Notes under the pieces: model-generated | Database searches by the model: none | Seen by the model: the letters and a program-made list of their open reading frames with translations, nothing else | Told to the model about the DNA's origin: nothing | Position numbers and translations under genes: made by a program | Part shown: piece after piece, positions 45,090-53,284 of the stretch | Layout of the letters: every line of letters starts with the position of its first letter | Numbering within the stretch: position 1 is the first letter of the stretch | Assembly: GCF_000280905.1 (NCBI RefSeq) | Contig: NZ_ALAP01000032.1 | Coordinates: 62,001 to 126,000 of the forward strand | Source: Streptomyces sp. AA1529 | GTDB taxonomy: Bacteria > Actinomycetota > Actinomycetes > Streptomycetales > Streptomycetaceae | DNA length: 64,000 nt | Direction: 5' to 3'

Positions 45090-45123
45090 CCGGCCGCGGG
45101 CCCAGGGTGCGTCCCGCGGCCGG
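45090..45123 (+). terminator. Hairpin after the SprT-like gene
   Basis: CCGGCCGCGGG (45090-45100) pairs with CCCGCGGCCGG (45113-45123), an 11-bp stem with a 12-base loop, followed by the rpsP leader. Confidence 0.6.
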
Positions 45124-45298
45124 GAGGGGGGCGGTTTCTGCCGGGCTCCGCGGTGTGGCATCATGGTCGGCTGAACTCGACAGTCGCACAGGACCCCTCT
45201 CTCCTCCGGCTGACGCGTCCATTCGGGCACCCGGCGCTACAACCCCACGTGGCAGTCCGCCGTGTCCACCCACGTCAAGACCAGGAGACACCACACCC

Positions 45299-45751
45299 GT
45301 GGCAGTCAAGATCAAGCTGAAGCGTCTGGGCAAGATCCGTTCGCCTCACTACCGCATCATCGTCGCCGACTCCCGTACCCGCCGCGACGGCCGGGCCATC
45401 GAGGAGATCGGCCTGTACCACCCGGTGCAGAACCCCTCGCGCATCGAGGTCGACTCGGAGCGTGCGCAGTACTGGCTCAGCGTCGGCGCCCAGCCGACCG
45501 AGCCCGTCGCGGCCATCCTCAAGGTCACCGGCGACTGGCAGAAGTTCAAGGGCCTCCCCGCCCCGGAGCCGATGAAGGTCGCCGAGGCCAAGGCCGACAA
45601 GCGCGTCCTGTTCGAGGCCGCCGCCAAGGAGTCCGCCGACGAGCCCAAGGGTGAGGCCATCACCCCCAAGGCCAAGAAGGCTGACAAGGCCGACAAGAAG
45701 GCGGACGGGGCCGACGCTTCGGCCGCCGCCACCGAGTCGACCGAGGCCTGA
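45299..45751 (+). CDS. rpsP: 30S ribosomal protein S16
   Basis: A 150-aa protein. The first 85 residues are S16 ([40 protein letters not shown]), followed by an actinobacterial Lys/Ala/Asp-rich extension from about residue 90. The GTG start has AGGAG upstream. It heads the rpsP-KH-rimM-trmD cluster. Confidence 0.96.
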   Translation: MAVKIKLKRLGKIRSPHYRIIVADSRTRRDGRAIEEIGLYHPVQNPSRIEVDSERAQYWLSVGAQPTEPVAAILKVTGDWQKFKGLPAPEPMKVAEAKADKRVLFEAAAKESADEPKGEAITPKAKKADKADKKADGADASAAATESTEA

Positions 45752-45753
45752 GG

Positions 45754-45993
45754 ATGCTCGAGGAAGCCCTCGAGCACCTGGTGAAGGGCATCGTCGACCA
45801 CCCCGACGAGGTGCAGATCGCGTCCCGCAACCTTCGTCGCGGACGTGTGCTCGAGGTCCGGGTGCACCCCGACGATCTCGGCAAGGTGATCGGCCGCAAC
45901 GGCCGCACCGCGCGTTCTCTGCGCACCGTCGTGGGAGCGCTCGGGGGCCGGGGCATCCGCGTCGACCTCGTCGACGTGGACCAGGTCCACTGA
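45754..45993 (+). CDS. khpA: KH-domain RNA-binding protein (KhpA type)
   Basis: A 79-aa single KH domain: [20 protein letters not shown], then the GxxG loop in [19 protein letters not shown]. This is the KhpA/YlqC family, RNA chaperone-like proteins, encoded between rpsP and rimM as usual. It begins two bases after the rpsP stop. Confidence 0.93.
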   Translation: MLEEALEHLVKGIVDHPDEVQIASRNLRRGRVLEVRVHPDDLGKVIGRNGRTARSLRTVVGALGGRGIRVDLVDVDQVH

Positions 45994-46135
45994 AGCGCAG
46001 CATGCAGCACCGGCACGGGCCGGGGACGGCAGCCAAGCCGTCCCCGGCCCGTTGTCGCGCCCGGACCCGCGATCCGCGGACCCTCCCGGGACCGCGGACA
46101 CCCACCGAGTACGGAACCGAGCACGGAGAAGCACA

Positions 46136-46759
46136 GTGCAGCTAGTCGTCGCGCGGATCGGCCGCGCCCACGGCATCAAGGGCGAGGTCACGGTCGAGGT
46201 CAGGACCGACGAGCCGGAACTGCGGCTCGGCCCCGGCGCGGTGCTGACCACCGAACCGGCCGCCGCCGGGCCGCTCACCGTGGCCGCCGGACGGGTGCAC
46301 AGCGGACGGCTGCTGCTGCGCTTCGAGGGCGTGCGGGACCGCACCGCCGCCGAGGCCCTGCGCAACACGCTGCTCGTCGCCGAGGTCGACCCGGACGAGA
46401 CCCCCGAGGACCCGGAGGAGTTCTACGACCACCAGCTGGCCGACCTGGAGGTCGTCACGGTGGACGGAACGGTCGTCGGCCGGATCGAGAGCGTGGCGCA
46501 CCTGCCGGCCCAGGACCTGCTCGTGGTGCGGCGCGCAGACGGCGGTGAGGCCCTGATCCCGTTCGTCGCCGAGATCGTCCCGGAGATCGACCTGGCGGCC
46601 CAGCGCGCTCTCGTCGACCCGCCTCCCGGGCTGCTCGGCGAGGAGCCCGGGGACGCGGGGCCGGAGGGCGAGGGGTTCGTGCCCGGGGAGCCGTCCGGCG
46701 GTCCGGCCACGCGCCCGGCGCCGGACACCGAGGACCCCGGCCAGGGGAGCTCCCGGTGA
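46136..46759 (+). CDS. rimM: Ribosome maturation factor RimM
   Basis: A 207-aa 30S assembly factor. [28 protein letters not shown] is the N-terminal beta barrel, and [16 protein letters not shown] to [14 protein letters not shown] the PRC-barrel domain that binds S19. The last 35 residues are an acidic/Pro-rich extension. The GTG start has GGAGAAG upstream. The stop overlaps the trmD start (GTGA). Confidence 0.95.
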   Translation: MQLVVARIGRAHGIKGEVTVEVRTDEPELRLGPGAVLTTEPAAAGPLTVAAGRVHSGRLLLRFEGVRDRTAAEALRNTLLVAEVDPDETPEDPEEFYDHQLADLEVVTVDGTVVGRIESVAHLPAQDLLVVRRADGGEALIPFVAEIVPEIDLAAQRALVDPPPGLLGEEPGDAGPEGEGFVPGEPSGGPATRPAPDTEDPGQGSSR

Positions 46760-47685
46760 GGCTCGACGTCGTCACGATCTTCCCCGAGTACCTGGAGCCG
46801 CTGGACGTCTCGCTGGTCGGCAAGGCGCGGGCGCGCGGAGTGCTGGACGTCCGCGTCCACGATCTGCGGGCCTGGACGCACGACCGGCACCACACCGTCG
46901 ACGACACCCCCTACGGCGGCGGCCCCGGCATGGTCATGAAGCCCGAGCCCTGGGGCGAGGCACTGGACGAGGTGCTGGCCACGGGCGAGCCGGGCCAGGA
47001 CTCCCCGGTGCTCGTCGTCCCCACCCCCAGCGGGCGGCCGTTCACCCAGGAGCTGGCGGTCGAGCTGGCGGGCAAGCCGTGGCTCGTCTTCACACCCGCC
47101 CGGTACGAGGGCATCGACCGCCGCGTCATCGAGGAGTACGCGGAACGGCTCGACGTACGCGAGGTCTCCATCGGCGACTACGTCCTCGCCGGCGGCGAGG
47201 CACCGGTCCTGGTCATGGTCGAGGCCGTCGCGCGGCTGCTGCCCGGCGTGCTCGGCAACGCCGCCTCCCACCAGGACGACTCCTTCGCGCCCGGCACCAT
47301 GGCGAACCTGCTGGAGGGCCCCGTCTACACCAAGCCGCCCGAGTGGCGCGGGCGGGGCATCCCGGAGGTGCTGCTGAGCGGCCACCACGGCAGGATCGCC
47401 CGCTGGCGCCGCGACCAGGCGTTCGCGCGGACGGTCGGCAACCGCCCCGAGCTGGTCGAGCACTGCCCCCCCGAAGCCCTCGACAAGCAGGACAGGGCCG
47501 CCCTGGCGGCTCTGGGCTGGGAGCCGGACGCGGACGGTCACTGGCGGCCGGGCCCCGGTGCGGCGCCGGGCGACGGCGCCGGGCAGCGCGGCGGCACCGA
47601 GGATCAGACCGGCCCCGGCCGGCAGCACGGTCGCGAGCAGTACGGTCGCGAGCAGGACGGTCCGGGGCCGTGGTCCGGGCCGTAG
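46756..47685 (+). CDS. trmD: tRNA (guanine37-N1)-methyltransferase
   Basis: A 309-aa SPOUT methyltransferase forming m1G37. [35 protein letters not shown], and the SAM knot [20 protein letters not shown] are typical. An unusual C-terminal extension of about 40 residues carries two copies of a 14-base unit (ACGGTCGCGAGCAG, around 47627-47656) coding [14 protein letters not shown] sequence. Coupled to rimM. Confidence 0.95.
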   Translation: MRLDVVTIFPEYLEPLDVSLVGKARARGVLDVRVHDLRAWTHDRHHTVDDTPYGGGPGMVMKPEPWGEALDEVLATGEPGQDSPVLVVPTPSGRPFTQELAVELAGKPWLVFTPARYEGIDRRVIEEYAERLDVREVSIGDYVLAGGEAPVLVMVEAVARLLPGVLGNAASHQDDSFAPGTMANLLEGPVYTKPPEWRGRGIPEVLLSGHHGRIARWRRDQAFARTVGNRPELVEHCPPEALDKQDRAALAALGWEPDADGHWRPGPGAAPGDGAGQRGGTEDQTGPGRQHGREQYGREQDGPGPWSGP

Positions 47686-47895
47686 GGTCCGGATGCGGAG
47701 CGGGGGCCGATTTGGGCAGGGTGGGGAGCCCGTGGAAGAATGGGCCGACCCCGGCCTCCGGCTGGGATCTTCCGCTTCGTCACCGGCGCGCGACCCTGCC
47801 ACAGGGGGACCGACGCCCGTCGGGGACGCGGCCCTTCGGACCATCACCACGATTCCGCTGATGACCTGTGGCATCGGCGAAGAAAGCAGACGGAC
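47686..47895 (+). promoter_or_regulatory. rplS leader and promoter region
   Basis: A 210-base spacer with a lower-GC patch TTTGGGCAGGGTGG, then GGAAGAATGGG (47711-47743), and a following 150-base leader rich in inverted segments before AGCAGACGG and the rplS ATG. Leader-mediated control of L19 is possible; nothing specific is recognised. Confidence 0.35.
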
Positions 47896-48246
47896 ATGTC
47901 CCACCTCCTCGACACTGTCGACTCCGCCTCCCTGCGTACGGACGTACCGGCCTTCCGCCCCGGCGACACGGTCAACGTGCACGTCCGCGTCATCGAGGGC
48001 AACCGCTCCCGTGTCCAGCAGTTCAAGGGCGTCTGCATCCGCCGCCAGGGCTCGGGCGTGCGGGAGACCTTCACCGTCCGCAAGGTCAGCTTCAGCGTCG
48101 GCGTCGAGCGCACCTTCCCGGTGCACACCCCGATCGTCGAGAAGATCGAGGTCGTGACCCGCGGTGACGTCCGCCGCGCCAAGCTGTACTACCTGCGCGA
48201 GCTGCGCGGCAAGGCCGCCAAGATCAAGGAGAAGCGCGCGAGCTGA
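47896..48246 (+). CDS. rplS: 50S ribosomal protein L19
   Basis: A 116-aa ribosomal protein: [56 protein letters not shown] and [20 protein letters not shown] are the L19 signature. Full length. The four-signal-peptidase cluster follows 45 bases later. Confidence 0.97.
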   Translation: MSHLLDTVDSASLRTDVPAFRPGDTVNVHVRVIEGNRSRVQQFKGVCIRRQGSGVRETFTVRKVSFSVGVERTFPVHTPIVEKIEVVTRGDVRRAKLYYLRELRGKAAKIKEKRAS

Positions 48247-48290
48247 GCGCGCGTCCTCGGCGCCCGGCGGGCCGGTTAGGCTTCCGCTCG

Positions 48291-49007
48291 ATGGAGACCG
48301 AGGAACAGCACGAACCACCGGAGCGCGACCGCTCTTCGGTTCCCGGACAGGGGACGAAGGGCAGGTCGCGCTCCGTGCGTCTGGGGCTGGCCGCGGCATC
48401 GGTCCTGACGGTGCTCTTGCTGACAAGTGCGTTCATCGTGCAACCTTTTCTGATTCCGAGTTCCTCGATGGATCCGACCCTGCGCGTCGGGGACCGGGTG
48501 CTGGTGAACAAGCTGGTCTATCGTTTCGGAGACGGTCCGCGACGCGGGGACGTCGTGGTCTTCGACGGCACCGACTCCTTCTCGGGGGAGGCCGATCCCG
48601 ACGCGAACCCGGTGGTGGCCGCTTTGCGCGAGGCGGGCGCTGCGACCGGGCTGGCGCGGCCCGCCGAGACGGACTACGTGAAGCGGGTGATCGGGGTCGG
48701 CGGCGATCGGGTGCGCTGCTGCGACAGGCGGGGGAGGATCGAGGTGAACGGCCGGCCCGTGGACGAGGAGTATCTGCACTCCGGGAACGCCCCTTCCGCC
48801 GTCCCCTTCGACATCCGGGTGCCCGAGGGGCGCCTGTGGGTGATGGGGGACTACCGCTCCCGGTCCAGCGACTCCCGCGACCACCTCGGCGAACCCGGCG
48901 GCGGCACCGTTCCGGTCGAGCGCGTGATCGGGCGGGCCGACTGGATCGGCTGGCCGCCGAGCCGCATCGAATCGGTGCCGTCCGGCGCGGGCAGCGGCCA
49001 TGACTGA
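48291..49007 (+). CDS. sipW: Type I signal peptidase (SipW type)
   Basis: A 238-aa membrane protease with one N-terminal transmembrane helix (about 30-50, LGLAAASVLTVLLLTSAF). The catalytic Ser59 lies in IPSSSMDPT and Lys131 in DYVKRVIGVGGD; MGDYRSRSSDSR is box E. It cuts secretory signal peptides outside the membrane. It is the first of four tandem paralogues. TAGGCT eight bases before the ATG (48277-48282) suggests a leaderless transcript. The 3' end overlaps sipX by 8 bases. Confidence 0.93.
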   Translation: METEEQHEPPERDRSSVPGQGTKGRSRSVRLGLAAASVLTVLLLTSAFIVQPFLIPSSSMDPTLRVGDRVLVNKLVYRFGDGPRRGDVVVFDGTDSFSGEADPDANPVVAALREAGAATGLARPAETDYVKRVIGVGGDRVRCCDRRGRIEVNGRPVDEEYLHSGNAPSAVPFDIRVPEGRLWVMGDYRSRSSDSRDHLGEPGGGTVPVERVIGRADWIGWPPSRIESVPSGAGSGHD

Positions 49008-50466
49008 TCCCGAGGGCTTCCCGGGCGGCGCCGGACCCGGCGCGCCGGGCCCCGGAGCGCGCGGCGCCCACGGCGGTCACGACGCTTCCCCCGGCCATGG
49101 CGGTCACACCGGGCCCGCCGATGGCCGCGAACCCGGCGGCCACGGTGCGTACGCCGGACCCGGCGGGTACGGCGGAAGGCAGGACCGGCCCCCCGTTCCG
49201 GGCCCCGGAGCCCGGGACGGCGCGTCTCCGCCCGGCGCCGACTACCCGTACACGGAGCCCTACGACTACACGGCGCCCGGTGACCGCTCCGAGTCCTTCG
49301 GCGTCCCCGGCCCCGCCGCACCGCCCGAGCCCCCGGCAGGCCAGGGTCTGCCCGGTGAGCCGGTGCCCGGGTCCCGGTACGGGAGCGCCGATCCCGGGGG
49401 GCCCGTGGATGCCGCACTCCACGAAGAGCCCGCTGACGCCGCCGAGCCGGCGGACCCGGCACACGAGGCGCCGCCGCTGCGCCGCCCCGGCCAGGGCAGG
49501 GCCGACCGCAGACGCGCCGCCAAGCGCATCCAGCGCCGCCGCAGGCTCTCCGCGACCAAGGAACTCCCGATCCTCGTCTGCGTCGCGCTGCTGATCGCGT
49601 GGGTGCTCAAGACCTTCCTCGTGCAGGCGTTCGTGATCCCGTCGGGCTCCATGGAACAGACCATCCGCATCGGGGACCGGGTGCTGGTGGACAAGTTCAC
49701 GCCCTGGTTCGGTGCCGAGCCCCACCGCGGGGACGTGGTCGTCTTCCAGGACCCGGGCGGCTGGCTGGAGAACGAGAAGAAGGAGCCCGACAACGCCCCC
49801 GTCGGGATCAAGCAGGGCAAGGAACTGCTCACGTTCATCGGACTGCTGCCCTCTGACGACGAACAGGATCTGATCAAACGGGTCGTCGCCGTCGGCGGGG
49901 ACACCGTGCGCTGCTGCGACAAGCAGGGGCGCATCACCGTCAACGGCACGCCGCTGAACGAGCCCTATCTTCACCCGGGCAACAAACCCTCCCGGATGAA
50001 GTTCACCGTCAACGTTCCCGCGGGACGGGTCTTCGTGATGGGTGATCATCGGGCCAACTCCGCCGACTCGCGCTATCACTTGAAGGATCCGAATCGAGGA
50101 ACGATCGGAGAAGACCGAATCGTTGGTAAAGCTGTCGTCATTGCTTGGCCGTTCGACCACTGGAGGCGGCTCGAGGAGCCGGGAGTGTACGCCTCCGTCC
50201 CCGATCCCGGCGGCGGAGCCGTCTCCCTGCGAACGAACCGGGACAATCGGGTGGCGCAACTGCCGTTCTCCGCGGAACTTCCGCTCGTTATGGGAATGGT
50301 GGGCCTGTACCGCTGGCGGGACAGGCGAATGCGCGGCGTGAGGAGTGGATGTGGGGGACTTGGCGGTCGGTACGCGGTCCGGTTCCGGGTACCCGGAGGA
50401 CCGAGGTCCGGGTGCGGACGGCAGGACAGGCGACGCAGAACCACCGGCCGTGGAAAGAGGGAGTGA
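49000..50466 (+). CDS. sipX: Type I signal peptidase (SipX type) with long N-terminal tail
   Basis: A 488-aa protein. Residues 1-180 are a disordered, Gly/Pro/Ala-rich cytoplasmic tail; a transmembrane helix follows (about 190-208). The catalytic Ser217 (IPSGSMEQT) and Lys293 (LIKRVVAVGGD) are intact, and MGDHRANSADSR is box E. A hydrophobic stretch near 430 may be a second, C-terminal anchor. The last 40 codons overlap the start of sipY. Bases 50070-50160 use codons of low GC unlike the rest. It starts inside the sipW stop region. Confidence 0.9.
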   Translation: MTDPEGFPGGAGPGAPGPGARGAHGGHDASPGHGGHTGPADGREPGGHGAYAGPGGYGGRQDRPPVPGPGARDGASPPGADYPYTEPYDYTAPGDRSESFGVPGPAAPPEPPAGQGLPGEPVPGSRYGSADPGGPVDAALHEEPADAAEPADPAHEAPPLRRPGQGRADRRRAAKRIQRRRRLSATKELPILVCVALLIAWVLKTFLVQAFVIPSGSMEQTIRIGDRVLVDKFTPWFGAEPHRGDVVVFQDPGGWLENEKKEPDNAPVGIKQGKELLTFIGLLPSDDEQDLIKRVVAVGGDTVRCCDKQGRITVNGTPLNEPYLHPGNKPSRMKFTVNVPAGRVFVMGDHRANSADSRYHLKDPNRGTIGEDRIVGKAVVIAWPFDHWRRLEEPGVYASVPDPGGGAVSLRTNRDNRVAQLPFSAELPLVMGMVGLYRWRDRRMRGVRSGCGGLGGRYAVRFRVPGGPRSGCGRQDRRRRTTGRGKRE

Positions 50467-51424
50467 CAGCGTGACGGCGGAGACCGACGGGACGGCAGCC
50501 GGCTCAGGGGCGGACGGGGACGGCCCGTGGACCTCCGAAGCGAAGCCGCAGCACGAGGCACCGGGCCCGGACGGGGCGGCCGAGGCGGCGAACCCGGACG
50601 GGGGAGCCGGGGAGCCGGACGACAAGGAGGCGGCGAAGAAGCAGCGCCCGTTCTGGAAAGAGCTGCCGATGCTCATCGGCATCGCGCTCATCCTCGCCCT
50701 GATCATCAAGACGTTCCTGGTCCAGGCGTTCTCCATCCCCTCCGACTCGATGCAGGACACGCTCCAGCGCGGTGACCGGGTACTGGTGGACAAACTGACG
50801 CCGTGGTTCGGGGCGACCCCGGAGCGCGGCGAGGTCGTCGTCTTCCACGACCCGGGCGGCTGGCTCCCCGAGGCGCACGTCGAGGAGAACTTCCTGCAGA
50901 CCGCGCTCAGCTTCATCGGCCTGATGCCGTCGGCCAACGAGAAGGACCTGATCAAGCGGGTCATCGCGGTCGGCGGGGACACGGTGGAGTGCAAGAAGGG
51001 CGGCAAGATCCGGGTCAACGGCACGCCGCTGAACGAGTCCTCGTACATCTACCCGGGCAACACCCCGTGCGACGACAAGCCGTTCGGACCGCTGAAGGTC
51101 CCCGACGGCAAGCTGTGGGTGATGGGCGACCACCGCCAGGACTCCCTCGACTCCCGCTACCACCAGAACCAGCCCGGTGACGGCTTCGTCCCGGAGAAGC
51201 AGGTGGTGGGACGGGCCATCGTCAAGGCGTGGCCGATCGACCGCTGGGGCACGCTCCCGGTCCCCGAGACCTATGACCAGAAGGGTGTGCAGTCGCGCGC
51301 GCTGAACGCCGCCCCGGGTGCCGTCGGGCTCGCGGGCGCCGTTCCGCTGGTGCTCTGGCGACGTCGGCGGAGGCAGCCGCAGCAGGCGCGCCCCGTCGCG
51401 CAGTCCGCACCCCACGACGGCTGA
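50351..51424 (+). CDS. sipY: Type I signal peptidase (SipY type)
   Basis: A 357-aa protein with a disordered N-terminal tail of about 95 residues, a transmembrane helix (LPMLIGIALILALIIKTFLV), catalytic Ser133 in IPSDSMQDT and Lys202 in LIKRVIAVGGD, then MGDHRQDSLDSR and a C-terminal hydrophobic anchor (GAVGLAGAVPLVLW). Two in-frame GTGs, 50345 and 50351, are possible; the second has AGGAG five bases before it and is preferred. In S. lividans SipY is the main signal peptidase for secretion. Overlaps sipX by 116 bases. Confidence 0.92.
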   Translation: MGDLAVGTRSGSGYPEDRGPGADGRTGDAEPPAVERGSDSVTAETDGTAAGSGADGDGPWTSEAKPQHEAPGPDGAAEAANPDGGAGEPDDKEAAKKQRPFWKELPMLIGIALILALIIKTFLVQAFSIPSDSMQDTLQRGDRVLVDKLTPWFGATPERGEVVVFHDPGGWLPEAHVEENFLQTALSFIGLMPSANEKDLIKRVIAVGGDTVECKKGGKIRVNGTPLNESSYIYPGNTPCDDKPFGPLKVPDGKLWVMGDHRQDSLDSRYHQNQPGDGFVPEKQVVGRAIVKAWPIDRWGTLPVPETYDQKGVQSRALNAAPGAVGLAGAVPLVLWRRRRRQPQQARPVAQSAPHDG

Positions 51425-51510
51425 CGGCTTCGAGTACCGCCCGGTAGGGTCAGCGGTCTGCGCCGACGCAGGCTGTCGGGTCCGTTGCGCAAGAGCCGGG
51501 GAGTACGGAA

Positions 51511-52248
51511 GTGAGCAAGGCAGAACGTACCGACGAGGGCCGCGGCCGCCTGGGTGACCGAATCTCCGGAGCGGTTGTGGCCCTCGGGTGTGTGCTCTTT
51601 CTCGGCGGCTTCGTCTGGGGCGCCGTGCTCTACAAGCCCTACACGGTGCCCACCGACTCCATGGACCCCACGGTGCAGGCCGGCGCCCGGGTGCTGGCCG
51701 AGCGTGTGGACGGCGACGAGGTGCGGCGGGGCGACGTCGTCGTCTTCCAGGACTCGGTGTGGGGCACGGTGCCCATGGTCAAGCGGGTCGTGGGCGTCGG
51801 CGGGGACAGAGTCGCGTGCTGCGACCGGGAGGGCCGGCTCACCGTCGACGGCCGGCCCGTCGACGAGCCGTACCTCCATGCCCGGGGCGACGACTCGCAG
51901 CGGGCCTTCGAAGCCACCCGGGTGCCCGCGGGGAAGCTCTTCCTGCTGGGGGACAACCGGCAGGCGTCCCTCGACTCCCGGGTGCACCTGGAGGACGCCG
52001 ACCACGGTGCCGTGCCGCGTTCCGCCGTCCAGGCCCGGGTCGCCGCCATAGCCTGGCCCGGCAGTGCGGCCGGAATGCTTCCGGAACCGAGCGGCTTCGC
52101 CGACATGCCCGGCGGAACCTCCGATCGCGGGCCGCTCCCGCTGGCGCTGACCGCCGTGCTCGTGGGGGCCGTCCTGGTGCTGGGCGGGGCGGCGTACGGA
52201 CCGCTCGCGCGGCGTCGCGCGACTTCGGCCCGACGCCGCGCGGGGTGA
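51511..52248 (+). CDS. sipZ: Type I signal peptidase (SipZ type)
   Basis: A 245-aa protein with a short cytoplasmic start, TM helix (about 18-38), catalytic Ser50 in VPTDSMDPT and Lys91 in MVKRVVGVGGD, LLGDNRQASLDSR box E, and a second TM near the C-terminus (LPLALTAVLVGAVLVLGG). It is separated from sipY by 86 bases holding a likely promoter (TAGGGT at 51445-51450), so it may be transcribed both with the cluster and on its own. Confidence 0.92.
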   Translation: MSKAERTDEGRGRLGDRISGAVVALGCVLFLGGFVWGAVLYKPYTVPTDSMDPTVQAGARVLAERVDGDEVRRGDVVVFQDSVWGTVPMVKRVVGVGGDRVACCDREGRLTVDGRPVDEPYLHARGDDSQRAFEATRVPAGKLFLLGDNRQASLDSRVHLEDADHGAVPRSAVQARVAAIAWPGSAAGMLPEPSGFADMPGGTSDRGPLPLALTAVLVGAVLVLGGAAYGPLARRRATSARRRAG

Positions 52249-52287
52249 CGCACAATGGGGGGACGCACGGCTGAAGGGGAACATGCC

Positions 52288-52611
52288 ATGAGCGCCGAGG
52301 ACCTCGAGAAGTACGAGACCGAGATGGAGCTCAAGCTCTACAGGGAGTACAGAGACGTCGTCGGACTGTTCAAATATGTGATCGAGACCGACCGGCGCTT
52401 CTACCTCACCAACGACTACGAGATGCAGGTCCACTCGGTGCAGGGTGAGGTCTTCTTCGAGGTGTCGATGGCGGATGCCTGGGTCTGGGACATGTACAGA
52501 CCGGCTCGTTTCGTCAAGCAGGTACGCGTCCTGACATTCAAGGACGTGAACATCGAGGAGCTCAACAAGAGCGAACTCGATCTCCCGGAGGACTCCGGCT
52601 TCAAGAGCTGA
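52288..52611 (+). CDS. DUF2469 conserved actinobacterial protein
   Basis: A 107-aa cytosolic protein, MSAEDLEKYETEMELKLYRE, YREYRDVVGLFKYVIETDRR, SVQGEVFFEVSMADAWVWDM and RFVKQVRVLTFKDVNIEEL. It is one of the most conserved small proteins of actinobacteria, always between signal peptidase genes and yraN; its function is not known. ATG at 52288, with AAGGGGAA upstream. Confidence 0.9.
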   Translation: MSAEDLEKYETEMELKLYREYRDVVGLFKYVIETDRRFYLTNDYEMQVHSVQGEVFFEVSMADAWVWDMYRPARFVKQVRVLTFKDVNIEELNKSELDLPEDSGFKS

Positions 52612-52665
52612 ACCGCCGCGCGCCCCCGCGGCACGCGGCCCGGCGACGCGTCTGCGCGTTCCATG

Positions 52666-52703
52666 GCGTCCCCGTGGCACCGGGTCCGGTGCCACGGGGA
52701 CGC
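52666..52703 (+). terminator. 18-bp perfect hairpin after DUF2469
   Basis: GCGTCCCCGTGGCACCGG (52666-52683), a two-base gap, and its exact complement (52686-52703) form a very strong stem between DUF2469 and yraN. Confidence 0.8.
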
Positions 52704-52760
52704 TCTGCTGAGGGCTCGGCTGAAGACCCTGCGGAGGAGTCACTCGTGCAGGTGACGGAG

Positions 52761-52787
52761 ATGTCCACAACCGCCGGGTTCTCCACA
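52761..52787. promoter_or_regulatory. Pair of DnaA-box-like nonamers upstream of yraN
   Basis: ATGTCCACA (52761-52769) and TTCTCCACA (52779-52787) each differ by one base from the Streptomyces DnaA box TTGTCCACA and lie 18 bases apart. There is no oriC here; a titration or regulatory site is only a possibility. Confidence 0.3.
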
Positions 52788-52854
52788 GAGACCGAGCAAG
52801 ATCCCCGCACTGCCTCAACGGCCGTCACAGTCGGTGTCCGGAGGTGGTGCCGTG

Positions 52855-53133
52855 ATGAACACCGGCGAGACACACAGCGGAGCTGACACCGCACATCCCC
52901 GTCCCCGGCAGACGGCCGGGGACCGCCCGGGCGGCCCGAGCGCGCGGGGAGGCCCGGAGCCCGGGCGGCGTGACACCCGGCGGAGGGCCGCCTGCGCGAG
53001 GGGCGCCCTGGGCCGGTACGGAGAGGACCTGGCAGCGCGCCGGCTGCGCGAAGCGGGCATGGCGGTCCTGGAACGCAACTGGCGCTGCGCCGAGGGCGAG
53101 ATCGACATCGTCGCGCGGGATAAACAGGATTAA
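52855..53133 (+). pseudogene. yraN: yraN 5' fragment, interrupted by mobile element
   Basis: The first 89 or so codons of a YraN/UPF0102 family protein (a putative restriction-endonuclease-fold nuclease of unknown role): [20 protein letters not shown] and [18 protein letters not shown]. After VARD the reading enters foreign sequence and stops after three codons (KQD, then TAA). The remainder of the gene, starting with [13 protein letters not shown], lies 4.5 kb downstream at 57659-57901. The catalytic EIDIVARD half and the EVKTR half are thus separated; function should be lost. ATG at 52855 with GGAGGT upstream. Confidence 0.9.
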
Positions 53134-53148
53134 TTGCATTAGATGCAA
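53134..53148. promoter_or_regulatory. Left-end palindrome of the mobile element
   Basis: TTGCAT-TAG-ATGCAA, a perfect 6-bp dyad about 13 bases inside the left end, extremely AT-rich for this genome. It resembles a second site at 53263-53277. A binding site for a recombinase or for the element HTH protein is likely. Confidence 0.55.
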
Positions 53149-53262
53149 CATTCCTCGGGGTGCCGGGATGGCTGTTCTCGCTGGTCGTGGGCCCGGGCCT
53201 GTGTCGGCGGCCGGGGGTGGCCCGGTCGCCGACCTGCACCCTAGCAGGCAGACTCAACGATG

Positions 53263-53277
53263 TTGCGTCTGATACAA
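53263..53277. promoter_or_regulatory. Second palindrome before the integrase gene
   Basis: TTGCGT-CTG-ATACAA fits the same TTGyrT-N3-AyrCAA pattern as the left-end site and ends 8 bases before the integrase GTG. Seen from the other strand, the flanks GATGTTGCGTCTGAT and ATTAGATGCAACATT match at 12 of 15 bases. The overlapping ACAAC-AGG-GTTGT (53274-53286) covers the start codon, so binding or folding here would repress the recombinase. Confidence 0.5.
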
Positions 53278-53284
53278 CAGGGTT

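Noticed and set aside
52761..52787. A replication origin from DnaA-like boxes
   Set aside because: Only two imperfect boxes, no dnaA-dnaN neighbourhood and no AT-rich unwinding region.
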